Source of the DNA: Lindgomyces ingoldianus
Lineage: Eukaryota; Ascomycota; Dothideomycetes; Pleosporales; Lindgomycetaceae
Length of the DNA: 64,000 nucleotides
NCBI RefSeq assembly: GCF_010093535.1
Contig: NW_022985226.1
Span: forward strand, 232,429-296,428
Direction of reading: 5' to 3'
A program made the position numbers and the translations under genes. This document shows positions 24,586 to 34,205 of the stretch, piece by piece; position 1 is the stretch's first letter; each line of letters starts with the position of its first letter. The notes below the pieces were generated by a model that saw only the letters and a program-made list of their open reading frames with translations, ran no database searches and was not told where the DNA came from.

Positions 24586-26182
24586 TTACATTCCTGCCTG
24601 CCTCCTCGCCATAAAATGCTCAATAACTGCTGTATGATGATGCACCATACTGCTTGCATACGTTTCGGCGCCCCCATCCCCCCTCTGCCTCGCTGTCTGC
24701 AAATCCTGCTGTGCCTTATGCAACTCATTCTGCGAATTCGTAATTTCGGTCACATACGCACCATCGGTGATCCCATAGCTCTGTGCCACGACCGGAGACA
24801 CCGTGTACGACAGCTGGGTGACCTGGGGCTCGGGCTGCTTGTACGCGCTGTCGTGGTAGGTAGGTGCGGCTGATTGATTCTCGACGTCGGTGGCATAGTG
24901 CGGGTGGGTGAAGGATTCTGCTTCTTGGCCTGTACCTTTGGGTTTGGATGGTTTGGGGGACGAGCGTTTGCAGCAGCAACAGAGGTAGTTTCTGCATTTC
25001 CAGAGGATGTAGAGCAGGATTAGGACGCCAACAACAACTGCCGCGATGATGATATACTTCATATATCTCGATATGAAGGATTTTGGCTTGCGAGGAGAGA
25101 CATGTTTAGCTTGACCATCTGTTTGGATGGTGTCTTTATCCATGAGCAGCTTCGGCCCCTTGTCCCACCAACTCCCGGTAAACGAGCCGTTGATAGCCCA
25201 CCCTTTTTCCGTGTCTTTGAACTCAAATTGCATTTTTGCTTCGGTTGCTGATACCGTGGCTGTCATTTTAAGACCGGTGGAAGCAAGGAGTGTTCGCATG
25301 GAGAAGGCGCTAGGGCATTGGTACGGATACCCTGCATCAGAGCCCGATGCGCTGCCATTGACAACGTAGTTCCAGTAGTTGTTGTAGTTGGCTTTGGTGC
25401 TCGTGACCGAGCCTTCTAGTTCGAAGTGATCGCCGCTTTTCTTCTGTTTCAACGTCCAAGCCTGCGCGTTTTGAAGTTCGTCGTTGCTGGATTCGAAGTT
25501 TACGAAAGCTTTATTTGGTGTGTAAGGGCAATCGGCATTTGGAATTGTACGTCCGAAGTGAAAATAGTAGTTGTTCTTGTCACCGTACCCTTCTCGCGAT
25601 ACTCCGTTTCGAGACTGGGGACCAAGGCGGAAAAAGGCATTGGGAACGTCAGGCGAGTGCAGGGTTGGGCAATTGTACGTATTGTTACCGGATGGGGGGG
25701 TAAGCGTGACTGAGAAGGAGCCGTTGTAGTAGGCGTCAAGGATCTCCATCTGCCAATTAATGTTAGGTGTCTTAGTGGTGATGTAGTTCACGGCTACAGC
25801 CAGTTAGTAGGCCTTCATGTTGGAATCGTAAGGCAATCGTAAGGATGCGTCTTACTTGATTCTTCGTGTTGATCATTCCAAACCCAATATCTATAGCCGT
25901 TTTCTAACACGGGGCCCTCTGTATGCTTTCCCGTTGTTTGGTTCTCCGTACTATAGACCGGTCCAAGTGTACCGGTGTAGCACCTGATTGCTGTAAGCAA
26001 GGCCAGTGAAATTAGTATTTAACATACTCCTGTGTGGTATAAGCAATCGTGGTGCTTCCTCCACCTCCACCACCACCTCCTCCTCCACCACCACCACCGC
26101 CGCCGCCGCCCCCCTTCCCACCTCCCTTCGCATTAACAGCTTCGAGTAGAATCGCCGAGGCAGCAAGTATCGAAACCAACAT
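24586..26182 (-). CDS. Type I membrane protein with polyglycine N-terminus; unknown function
   Basis: Exons 26182-26028, 25983-25856 and 25793-24586 give 496 residues. Introns are 44 and 62 bases, with TACTAAT and TACTAACT branch sites. Residues 1-18 form a signal peptide (MLVSILAASAILLEAVNA). A basic, almost pure glycine stretch of 20-odd residues follows. The extracellular part (about 45-335) has several N-glycosylation sequons (NGS, NNT) and cysteines. One membrane helix lies at about 341-359 (YIIIAAVVVGVLILLYILW), and right after it a CCCC cluster at 366-369 suggests palmitoylation. The cytoplasmic tail of about 125 residues is P/T/Y/Q-rich and ends in a short amphipathic helix. The layout resembles fungal surface sensors, but no sensor domain is recognisable. 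The long CCACCA-type run on the plus strand is only its mirror. Confidence 0.72.
26055..26125 (-). repeat. Polyglycine-encoding GGN run
   Basis: About 65 bases of GGT/GGA/GGC triplets on the minus strand, encoding the glycine stretch of the type I membrane protein. Copy number is likely variable. Confidence 0.85.
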
Positions 26183-26826
26183 CCTGAGGGGTCACCAGAT
26201 AGTTGGAAGGAAAGTGGAAAGAAAAGAGCCAGATAAGAGGGCGAGGACTACTAGGCCATATGGGCGGAAATATATCATTGCCCAGCAACCTTATAATGAG
26301 CTACTCCTAAACGATGGAAATAGACGAACACTACGAGTGGCAGAGCAAATGGCTTGAATGGGAAGCGCAGCCATTTCCCGTTAAGAGTAAGTAATCAGAT
26401 CCAATGAAATGGTAGAGCCGTTCGCTAGGCGCCAGGGACGTTCGATGCTCAGACAGGATAACACGAAAATAAGGACCGGCTGAAAACCGAAGCGAAGAAG
26501 TTCAGAGGAATTCATCGAGTGGAGCGAGGGCTGAGAGATTTCCTTAGCGTCGCCAGTCGTTGCTCCCAGCGAAGCGGAATGCCAAGGAAGGGCTGAGATC
26601 CAGGCTGCAAGATCAAGCCGTTCGCGAGAGACTGGGGAGAGAATTAGGACACGTTCAGGCATGTGCTGCTTGGCATGCTGCTTCTTCGTCAAAAATATCG
26701 AGATTGTGCTTAGTTTGAGGCTTGTTCTGTGTCAAGGAACAATTAGGGAAGCTTGTCATCCGGGTGAATTGTATGCCGCAGATCCTCGAAACCCTCAATT
26801 GTGAGTCGTCGCGAGGGAAAAGCACC
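26183..26826. other. Intergenic region upstream of the polyglycine membrane gene
   Basis: Contains the promoter of the membrane protein gene and the 3' flank of the GMC oxidoreductase gene. Short frames on both strands show no family resemblance. Confidence 0.5.
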
Positions 26827-28757
26827 TCATCTTCCGTTCTCGATGTCATCTGCTATCTTCTCAGCTATCATGAAAACCGAAGCTTGAGGATGACCCGGTG
26901 GAGAAAAAGGAAATATCGAAATATCCACCACTCGTAGCCCTTGTACGCCGAATACTTTTGCTTTCGAATCCACCACTGCCATCTTATCTCCTATCTTTCC
27001 CATCGCACAAGTTGAGCTCGCATGCCAAATCATATTCACATTGTTCTTCAAGAAATCTAAAATCTTGGCATCAGTGTCGACGTCAACTCCTGGAATGAAT
27101 TCAGGACCTAAACGGATTGACTGCGCAGGTTCCGATGACCATGCTTGACGCACTCGCTTCACTCCTGCAATGAGAACTTCGCCATCAGCTGAATTGCTGA
27201 ACCACCCAAGATTGATCACAGGAGCGTCTGTAATGCTAGCGCTGGCTATCGTTACACTTCCGCGGGAGAAGGTGGTGGTGATGGTTGCGCTAATTGCGCC
27301 CATTGAGCTCCCATTTGACGAAAGGAAAGTACCGACAATATATTGCAGCTCGGGCCAATCAGAAGGGTAGGCAGCTAACGCGGCTTGAGTAGCATTAGAA
27401 AGAGTCGCTCGAAGCTCCGTCGGGAGTCGTTCGTAGGAGATGTATCCCGCCGCAGAGCTGTATGGACCAGCGGCCTCTTCACGATACTGGCGGAGGGCTT
27501 CGGGCTCGGTAGCCAGGTTCGCTACGATGGACTGAGCATTGGGGGTATTAACGAAGTTGGCGACATTAATAGAGATTGGATCTTGCAGATTTTGCCCCAC
27601 GCCTGGGAGATCTGCGACAACTGGGATATTTTGAGCTTGCAGAACCGCCTTTGGGCCAACACCTGCGCCAATATAAGCGTTCGCTGACACAAAATTAGAT
27701 AACTTCAATTACCTGAGACCATCAAAATCTGTGGGGAGTGGAATACTCCTCCGGACACAATGACTTCCTTGTTAACCGATAAGGTATACAAGGTCCCGTT
27801 GGTAGACACGCTAACACCCTTCGCCTTGCTGCCATCGAAGAGGATCTTGGTAGCCATGCTATGGGAGTATACCTTGATTTGCGTACCCGGCATAGCTTCG
27901 TCCAAGAAGCTAGTTTGAGATGAGTCTCTTGTAGCGTGAGTTGGATCAATCGTGGACGGCAGCCATGAACCTCCATTCAATTCGCCGCTGCTAAATCCCT
28001 TTGGGTTGATAGTAAGTCCGACGGCTTGTAGGCATTTCGCAAGCCACGTGAGCGTTGGATCGACCCAGTTGTTCCAGGAAACTTCCAATGGACTACCAAT
28101 ACCGAATGAATCTGGATCGTACTCGGGTGTTGCGTTGGCTGCGTTGCGCTTCGCAAGATTTGGTGGTGTCAAATGAACAGATTTCTTGAAATACGGAAGT
28201 AGGTTGGAGAACGTGTAGCTACCGTCCCCAACTAGATCTGCCCAGCGCTGGTATGCGCTCTTCGTGGAACGAATATAGGACATGGTATTGATTGCGGAGG
28301 AGCCGCCTAGAGTTTTGCCTTGTGCATAATGGAGCACCCGATTCGCGGCATTGGTTTGAGGAATTGTCACCAACTCCCAATCTATCTCAGGCCGATGTGG
28401 AAAACTCGTGGATGGGTCAATAACATCAAGACCAGTCAACGACAGCAAAGGAACAACACTAGCATTTCCATAGTCTACTTCATAGTAGCCGCCGGCCTCG
28501 ATCACAGCCACCGATGCGAATTTTGCAAGACGGGCAGCGATTGTCAATCCTGCCGTCCCGCCGCCGATCACTACCTCTTTTTTAGTACCGCAATGGCAAG
28601 CAAATTGCGACGCAATCATGTTTTACTTACCCACATAATCAAATGTCGCATTTTCTAGAGTTCCCAGCTGTCCAGATCTAGGCAGTAGAGGGCCAGCTGA
28701 AGAGGGTTGTATGAGGGCTGCGACTAACGCAGCAATAACTGCAATGAACTCAACCAT
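26827..28757 (-). CDS. Secreted GMC-family FAD oxidoreductase
   Basis: Exons 28757-28631, 28570-27713 and 27662-26827 give 606 residues, a normal GMC length. Introns are 60 and 50 bases. At both junctions the downstream acceptor that restores the conserved motif (DYVVIGGGTAG; MVSG-VGPKAVL) was chosen over an upstream AG. A signal peptide covers about 1-21 (FIAVIAALVAALIQ core). The FAD-binding motif VVIGGGTAGLTIAARLA is at about 42-58. GMC signature 1 is around GKTLGGSSAIN (127-137) and signature 2 around GGVFHSPQILMVSG (about 316-329). The catalytic region has His 542 (IWHASST) and His 586 (PPGHPQ), the usual His/His pair. The substrate may be a sugar, an alcohol or an aryl-alcohol; the sequence does not decide. 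It could supply H2O2 outside the cell, which fits the neighbouring secreted hydrolases. Confidence 0.93.
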
Positions 28758-29643
28758 CTTTTTGTCGTCCAATTTCAAGTCAGACCATCTTTCGAGGGGA
28801 GTGTGAGATGAAATGCAAGCAGAGAACGAGATGACAAGGGCTGCAATGAAGAGCTTAATATCAATTTAGGGCTCGCCTGAGGATCGCGCTCAGACACGGT
28901 CACTATGCCTGTACCCCGGACGTAATGCAGAAACGGTCTGGGGCGTATCTAAAAGAGGTATCCCAGGACTTAGATTGATGCCTTCTCCAGAGACTGTCGC
29001 ATGGCGCGGGAGGACCCGATGGTGGAGAACAGGTAGGAATCCCGTTCGTACGCGGCACTTGCGCCGTGATGACTCGGACCTTATCAGCGTAGAGCTAAGT
29101 GCGTGGATGAGGGCCTGAGTGGAAGTGTGATTGATGCAGACGACGTTGGGGAGGCTATTGTAAGGGATGGCTGGAGCCACTTCGCGCTCCCAACCTGCGC
29201 CAAGATACCAGGATAGATGCTGACCTCCAGCCTCCCTGTCCCTCTCCCCTTAACTATTATCTTCTAGAGGTCGGTATGCGGTTACAAGGTATTTCGGAGA
29301 TTGTTTAGAACACAGCTAGGCCAGCAGGATGCGTGGAGTGACTACGAATACTCGCCTGAAGCTTCGCTTTTCCGTATCTCCTTTTAGCGTCTATCATTCC
29401 AATTCTTCCAATTTAGAGATCCGATTGAGCGTAAAGTAAGATAACATTCTAATGTCGAGTCAGAGTCGCCTTGGATGCTAAGGGAGTAGCTACTAGTCGT
29501 AACTTTGTAACTAGGATATAGGCATGTTTTCACGAGATCGTTCCCCGTCAACTTGAAGTTTCCAATTCGTCTTGAAATCCCAAAGTGCTAACTTAGCACG
29601 TCCGAAACCTACTTCGCTAGTCTTCTTCGCGGCCATGTTGAGG
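28758..29643. other. Intergenic region upstream of the GMC gene
   Basis: About 0.9 kb with the GMC promoter. A minus-strand frame of about 96 codons at 28890-29180 has no ATG-led, family-like content, so it is not called. Confidence 0.5.
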
Positions 29644-30644
29644 TTATATTTGATGAACTTCGGTTTTACCCCTTCCCGACCTCCCGAGAGTATACGCGTC
29701 TGTCCCCAGCTCCACCAGCTCCCGTCTCTGCGTCTCTGCTACCAATTCCAGAACATCTGCCATAGTCCCTCCGACCACCTGTACATTCTCAGCTCGAGCT
29801 CCTCCTATCTCGTTATTTGAAACCGCCCGATAAAGCACTCCATTCACTTCAATTGTGCCACTAGCATGATGCCGAGATAGCAAAGAACGAGGGGGTGGAG
29901 AGATGTGGTGTGTGTTCCAAAGCTCCTGCGGAGTAAAGGGGTACTGGATCAGTTCGCTCTTTACTTCGGCTTGGATCTTCTGTAGAGGGTAGCCTAGTTG
30001 AGGACTGAGTACTTCCGGGGGTCCGCTTCGGAGTTGTGAGAAGGCTGCGATTGCTGCCTGGTGCAGAGAAAGATGAAGAGGGAGAGGACGGTTAAGTAGA
30101 GGCTTGTTAAGCTTGTGTAACCAGCATATCAGTACGCAGTTAGGACATACGGGTGAGGTTTCATACAAACAGAGCGTTAAGAACGCGCCTGTAGCTGAGA
30201 GTAACGGCAACTCAGGTCAATGAGATTTCGAGTGAATGTTTGCGACATTAATTCCGAAAAGCGTAAAGAACACACCCAGCGACGTTAACCACAATGAAGT
30301 CAGACAAATATGGACCCCGAGAACCCAAGGACGGCTCAAGCGACATTTCAGAAAGCACACCAATTCGACGATGAGAGCAAAGATGTCGAGTGAGAAATAT
30401 GTGCAGATCATAATACTGGGAGTGCGCGGATGAGTTTGCGGATGCTGTGTTTCTCTGGAAATCATAGAGTGTCGAGGCACTACACATCTGCGACAGCGAT
30501 ACCACTCGTTTCAGTTATCAAATATACACTTTCTTCTTGAGCTATCAGACCCGAGTGAACCCCTATTAAAATAACCAGAAGTATCACTCGGGTTCCAAAT
30601 ACAACCGAGAAATGAAGTCGAGGCCATCTAGGATCAAATCGCAT
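29644..30644 (-). pseudogene. Small multi-pass membrane protein gene, probably damaged
   Basis: From the ATG at 30644 the minus strand encodes PRWPRLHFSVVFGTRVILL (helix 1). After a frame change come HPRTPSIMICTYFSLDIFALIVELVCFL (helix 2) and WVLGVHICLTSLWLTSLGVFF (helix 3). A convincing 55-base intron (30166-30112) with a CTAAC branch joins GAFLTLC to FLTSLYLTVLSLFIFLCTR (helix 4). The C-terminal hydrophilic tail (...VNGVLYRAV...AELVAE...) ends at 29644. Four helices plus a tail recall MARVEL-like fungal membrane proteins. Two joints do not splice cleanly: near 30490 only a 29-base intron, or a 44-base one with a poor donor, would restore the frame, and an in-frame TGA follows ANIHSKSH near 30217. 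I lean to a recently inactivated gene; an intact gene with odd introns is the alternative. Confidence 0.5.
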
Positions 30645-31501
30645 GGCGTGGAAGAAATGATCGAGGAAATAGTCGGTGAAGCAAACTCAGCAAAGCCTTA
30701 GACCTCAGAGCAGTTGGGGAAAGCCTAGGTGGTGCCACTTAAAAGTTGCAACAGCTGAAGGCGGTACTACTCGCGTCAATATTCGTTGCCCTTCAAGGCT
30801 TGCAGATTGGCTTGAGGACGTGACCACCGAGCAGTAATAACAAGCTCACAACCGCCACGGAAAAGTCACACGGCTTGATTTGACCACAAACATACACTCA
30901 GCTCCTAAGGGGCGTTAGGCTGGAACATCTACCTGTACAGTGAACCAAAAAAGAGAATTCTGGATAAAAGCCATGGTAAAAGCTCCATGTCTTGTAAAAC
31001 AGCTTGAGGATATTTGTGGATAGTTTTACGCGCATTCTTAAGTGAGCGAGGTGGACTCTCGAATACGCCCTCATATACGAAAGCGGCAATCCCTCAGCTA
31101 CTATCCTAAAGTGCAGAAGCCAACAAGGATGGATTCAAGTACCAATCTGAGATCGGAAGAAGATAAATATCTAGGGATATTTGACTTCCGTTCTGCATTT
31201 CCCCTAGTCACGTGCTTCCCTGTTCACGCCATTTCCCAGGTTCTGGCTAGTATATAATGCAAGGACAAGTTCGATGCAAAAAAATTCCGCACCATACCAC
31301 GAACGATTCTACTCTTTGATACCTTGAAAGGTTACTCCTGCAATCTTTTCCCCATTCTTATCGTGACTTGGTATTTTCTGCCACGTACACATTTTCGTAT
31401 CGTTAATTATATCAAACTCGGGGGACCTTCTACATAAATACTTAACATCACCATCAGAACCTACTTCAAATTTCCTCTCAAACGACTATAACACCATCAA
31501 T
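30645..31501. other. Intergenic region upstream of the 72-residue secreted protein
   Basis: No coding signal. A TATA-like TACATAAATA lies at 31431-31440, 62 bases before the start codon of the small secreted protein gene. Confidence 0.5.
31431..31440 (+). promoter_or_regulatory. TATA-like element of the small secreted protein gene
   Basis: TACATAAATA at a plausible core-promoter distance (62 bases) from the ATG at 31502. Motif match only. Confidence 0.35.
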
Positions 31502-31769
31502 ATGCACTCGTTCATTTTTATTCTACCCTTCGTCGCTTTTCTTGCCGCAGCAAAACCAGTTACCAACGCGAGAGACCCGCCAACTGTTGCTTCAAAGGGA
31601 ACGAGTGTGTGCCAGGAAGCGTGCTGGTTTGAGCCGCCAGAATGCGAGCAAAGATGGGTAAGGTGAAGTTTCTAGAGAGGGCAACGATGTTGCTGATGAG
31701 ATCAAGTTCGCTAAGAAAACCGATTATTGCTGGGCATGCTGCCGATGTGATGATGAGGTGGACGGATAG
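31502..31769 (+). CDS. Small cysteine-rich secreted protein, two exons (candidate effector)
   Basis: Exons 31502-31657 and 31707-31769 give 72 residues. The 49-base phase-0 intron has a GTAAGG donor, a TGCTGATG branch region and a CAAG acceptor; without splicing, a stop follows two codons into the intron. Residues 1-18 are a signal peptide (HSFIFILPFVAFLAAA). A short polar linker follows, then seven cysteines in about 35 residues with the pattern C-x3-C-x6-C-x10-C-x2-CC-x-C and aromatic residues around them (ACWFEPPEC, YCWACCRC). It is too short to stand out as a simple open frame. The mature peptide is small, acidic at its C-terminus and likely disulfide-bonded; the odd cysteine count leaves one free or dimerising. 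I do not recognise the family. An effector or antimicrobial role is only an inference from this architecture. Confidence 0.68.
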
Positions 31770-32277
31770 GATTCCTGACTCCAGAAGAGGGCAAGATATC
31801 TGACAGAGCGATGGAAGTTCTATGGGGTTAGTCCGATTCCGATGTCATTAGGGAAGCACTTCACCAAACAAGTTTACATCTATCTTAATCTTTGAGCTGG
31901 TCCATGTGTCTTCTTTTTTTCCACCTTTAATCTCCATGGTTACGGTACTCTCATCTGCGCTCTTTCGTCATAAACTAGGGCCTGATCCTGAATAAAGGTT
32001 TGCAGATCGTTTCTACCTTGGGAATTGTCTATAGTACGGCTTCTTGGCATACCATGTTGATGACAAATGTAGTTGCTACTCGTATAACGGAGTTCCACTG
32101 ATCAAGCTCTGAACTTTATAGATTGGTCAACTAGTATTAAAACAATGTCCGTATTTGGTCCGAGCAGGACAGAATATGTAAGCTTTCCCTCCAGGCAAAA
32201 AGGTAGAACATTCCGTTGTCTGCTTTAAACTTCGACCACCTCAGCCTTAGTCATCCTCATCCACAAGTCACATCACC
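31770..32277. other. Intergenic region before the MDR reductase gene
   Basis: 508 bases, no coding signal. Contains presumed 3' UTR of the secreted protein and the promoter of the reductase gene. Confidence 0.5.
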
Positions 32278-33416
32278 ATGGCCGTACCTACCGTAACTGA
32301 TGAGTGGGTCATCGAGTCCGTATCTAGTCCTGGTTCTCCCGCACTCCGTCTTAATAAGTCTGTGCCCGTGGAGGCTATTGGTAATGACGAGGTTCTTCTC
32401 GAGATCAAAGCTGTCTCGCTCAACTATCGTGACCTTGCTATAGCCAGTGTAAGTGGTTCCGTCACTCTACAACACTACCCAGAGCTTATCAACTATAGGG
32501 TGGCTATCCCCTGCCCGTCAAATTTCCCCTCATTCCAACAAGTGACGGCTCTGGCGTTGTTCTTGCTGTCGGTGCTTCTGTCACCTCACTTTCTGTCGGA
32601 GACGCTGTCTGCGTCCTCCCGGCCCCTTTACACGTCTCGGGCCACCTAACCACGGCTACTCACCGCACCCTGGGTGATGGGGACTTGTCTGGTCTCCTTC
32701 GACGGCATGTTGTGTTGCCGGCGTCTTGGGTTGCGCGCTTCCCAGACTATCTCACCTTTGTTGAGGCCAGTACGCTCGGTGCAGCAGGTGTAACCGCGTG
32801 GAACATCCTCTTCGGCTCCGGTGTTGGCGCCGCCGCCGGTGGCTCAGGGCCACGCGGCATCAGGGCAGGCGACTGGGTACTCACTCAAGGTACAGGCGCG
32901 ACAGCAATGTTCGCAGCCGGATTTGCCGTGCTCTCCGGTGCCACCGTGGTTGGGACAACCAGCTCAGATGCAAAGGCTCAATGGTTGACAGAACTCGGCG
33001 TGAGCAAGGTGTTGAACTATCGCGAAGATCCGACATGGGGAGAAACAGCACGGAAACTATCCCCCAATGGCGAGGGCGTGGATTTAGTGGTCGACGTAGG
33101 GGGCTCCGGAACTCTAGCCCAGAGCCTCAAAGCCATCAGATACGATGGGACCGTAGCAGTCACGGGATTCTTGACGGGGGGGGAGGGAGGTCCTGGGCCG
33201 TCTTTGATTGAGGTCCTGCCGCGGGCGGCAAATGTTCGGGGCATATTAGGCGGATCAAGAGCACAGTATGAGGAGATGGTAGGAATGATGAAGCAGTGGA
33301 AATTCCACCCCACCGTTGATAAAAGGGTGTTCGGTTTCGAGGACGCAAAAGAGGCATACGAGTATTTGCGGGCTCAAAAGCACGTTGGAAAGGTTGTTAT
33401 TGAAATCCGGAGATAA
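32278..33416 (+). CDS. Zinc-independent MDR-family oxidoreductase (quinone reductase/alcohol dehydrogenase-like)
   Basis: Exons 32278-32448 and 32499-33416 give 362 residues; the 50-base intron is phase 0. The start has a CACCATGG context. The N-terminal GroES-like fold includes VEAIGNDEVLLEIKAVSLNYRDL, and GGYPLPVKFPLIPTSDGSGVV at the exon 2 start. The Rossmann fold follows, with DWVLTQGTGATAMFAAGFAVLSGATVVGTTSSDAK. Within it TGATAMFA stands where many MDR enzymes have the AxGGVG dinucleotide motif. The catalytic zinc ligands of true alcohol dehydrogenases (Cys, GHE His) are absent, so it is a zinc-free reductase acting with NAD(P)H. The substrate is unknown; no signal peptide, so cytosolic. 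The neighbours do not define a pathway. Confidence 0.9.
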
Positions 33417-34205
33417 AGCATCAATTTCGCATTAGAGCATGGCGAATAGCAATTGCCACTTCTTCCTAGTCTTGTAATCCAATAAGCGTTAAGTCGTTCT
33501 AAAACCGTCATTAGAGGCGTCGATTCATCGTGTCATAAGGCATCAGCCTCAGCCTAGTTTGTGATGCCATGGCCTTAGTCGCAAATGAAGTCCCCGGTCA
33601 GTGGAGAGTTACTATTCGATAGTAGCATAACAAGGGGATTGCCTGCTTTTAATGCCTAGTCGACGATGAACGAATCGTGATTCCTCCTTTGGTACAGCCG
33701 GATGCGGAAATGAAATTCGAAAGAGATTATCAAGGGTGCGATGGTGGTGGCACATTAGTTTTGAGATTTTTCCGTGAACGTGAAGAACTCGGCGGGGAAG
33801 ACACTTTAATATAGAAGACCGAGGTGCACGGACCAACTGTCAGAATTTGTCCTCGGGCAATGATGTGAACATCGCCCTCAACCATCCTATCTATCAATGC
33901 CTATGTCGAATTTTGAAAGGAGCCCAATTCGAGTGAAGCCTACACAAGGCCCTCGAGTCATGCGCGACCGCGCAGTGGCATTCGCTATTCATGGCGAAAA
34001 GGAAAGGCAGGATGCATCCCCTGCTTCTCGATACCCTGTTTCCGCATCGTGAATCTATACGGAAGAATTCAGTTTCCAGCAATTTCAGTTGCAGTTACTT
34101 GGTAATACATAGAGTTTAGTCAGATTCCACGTACCAAGCATATATGACCCGTTATGGAATGCTCAAGATGTCCCCTTCAAGGGCTACTGTAGAGCGACTG
34201 CTAAG
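33417..34205. other. Intergenic region between the MDR and GH51 genes
   Basis: About 0.8 kb, no supported gene or repeat. Holds the GH51 promoter. Confidence 0.5.

Noticed and set aside
26049..26357. Plus-strand open frame with a long polyproline stretch
   Set aside because: It is the mirror of the glycine-coding GGN repeat of the minus-strand membrane protein, whose signal peptide and splice sites are convincing.
28890..29180. Minus-strand frame of 96 codons upstream of the GMC gene
   Set aside because: No good start codon and no recognisable domain; lies in the promoter of the GMC gene.
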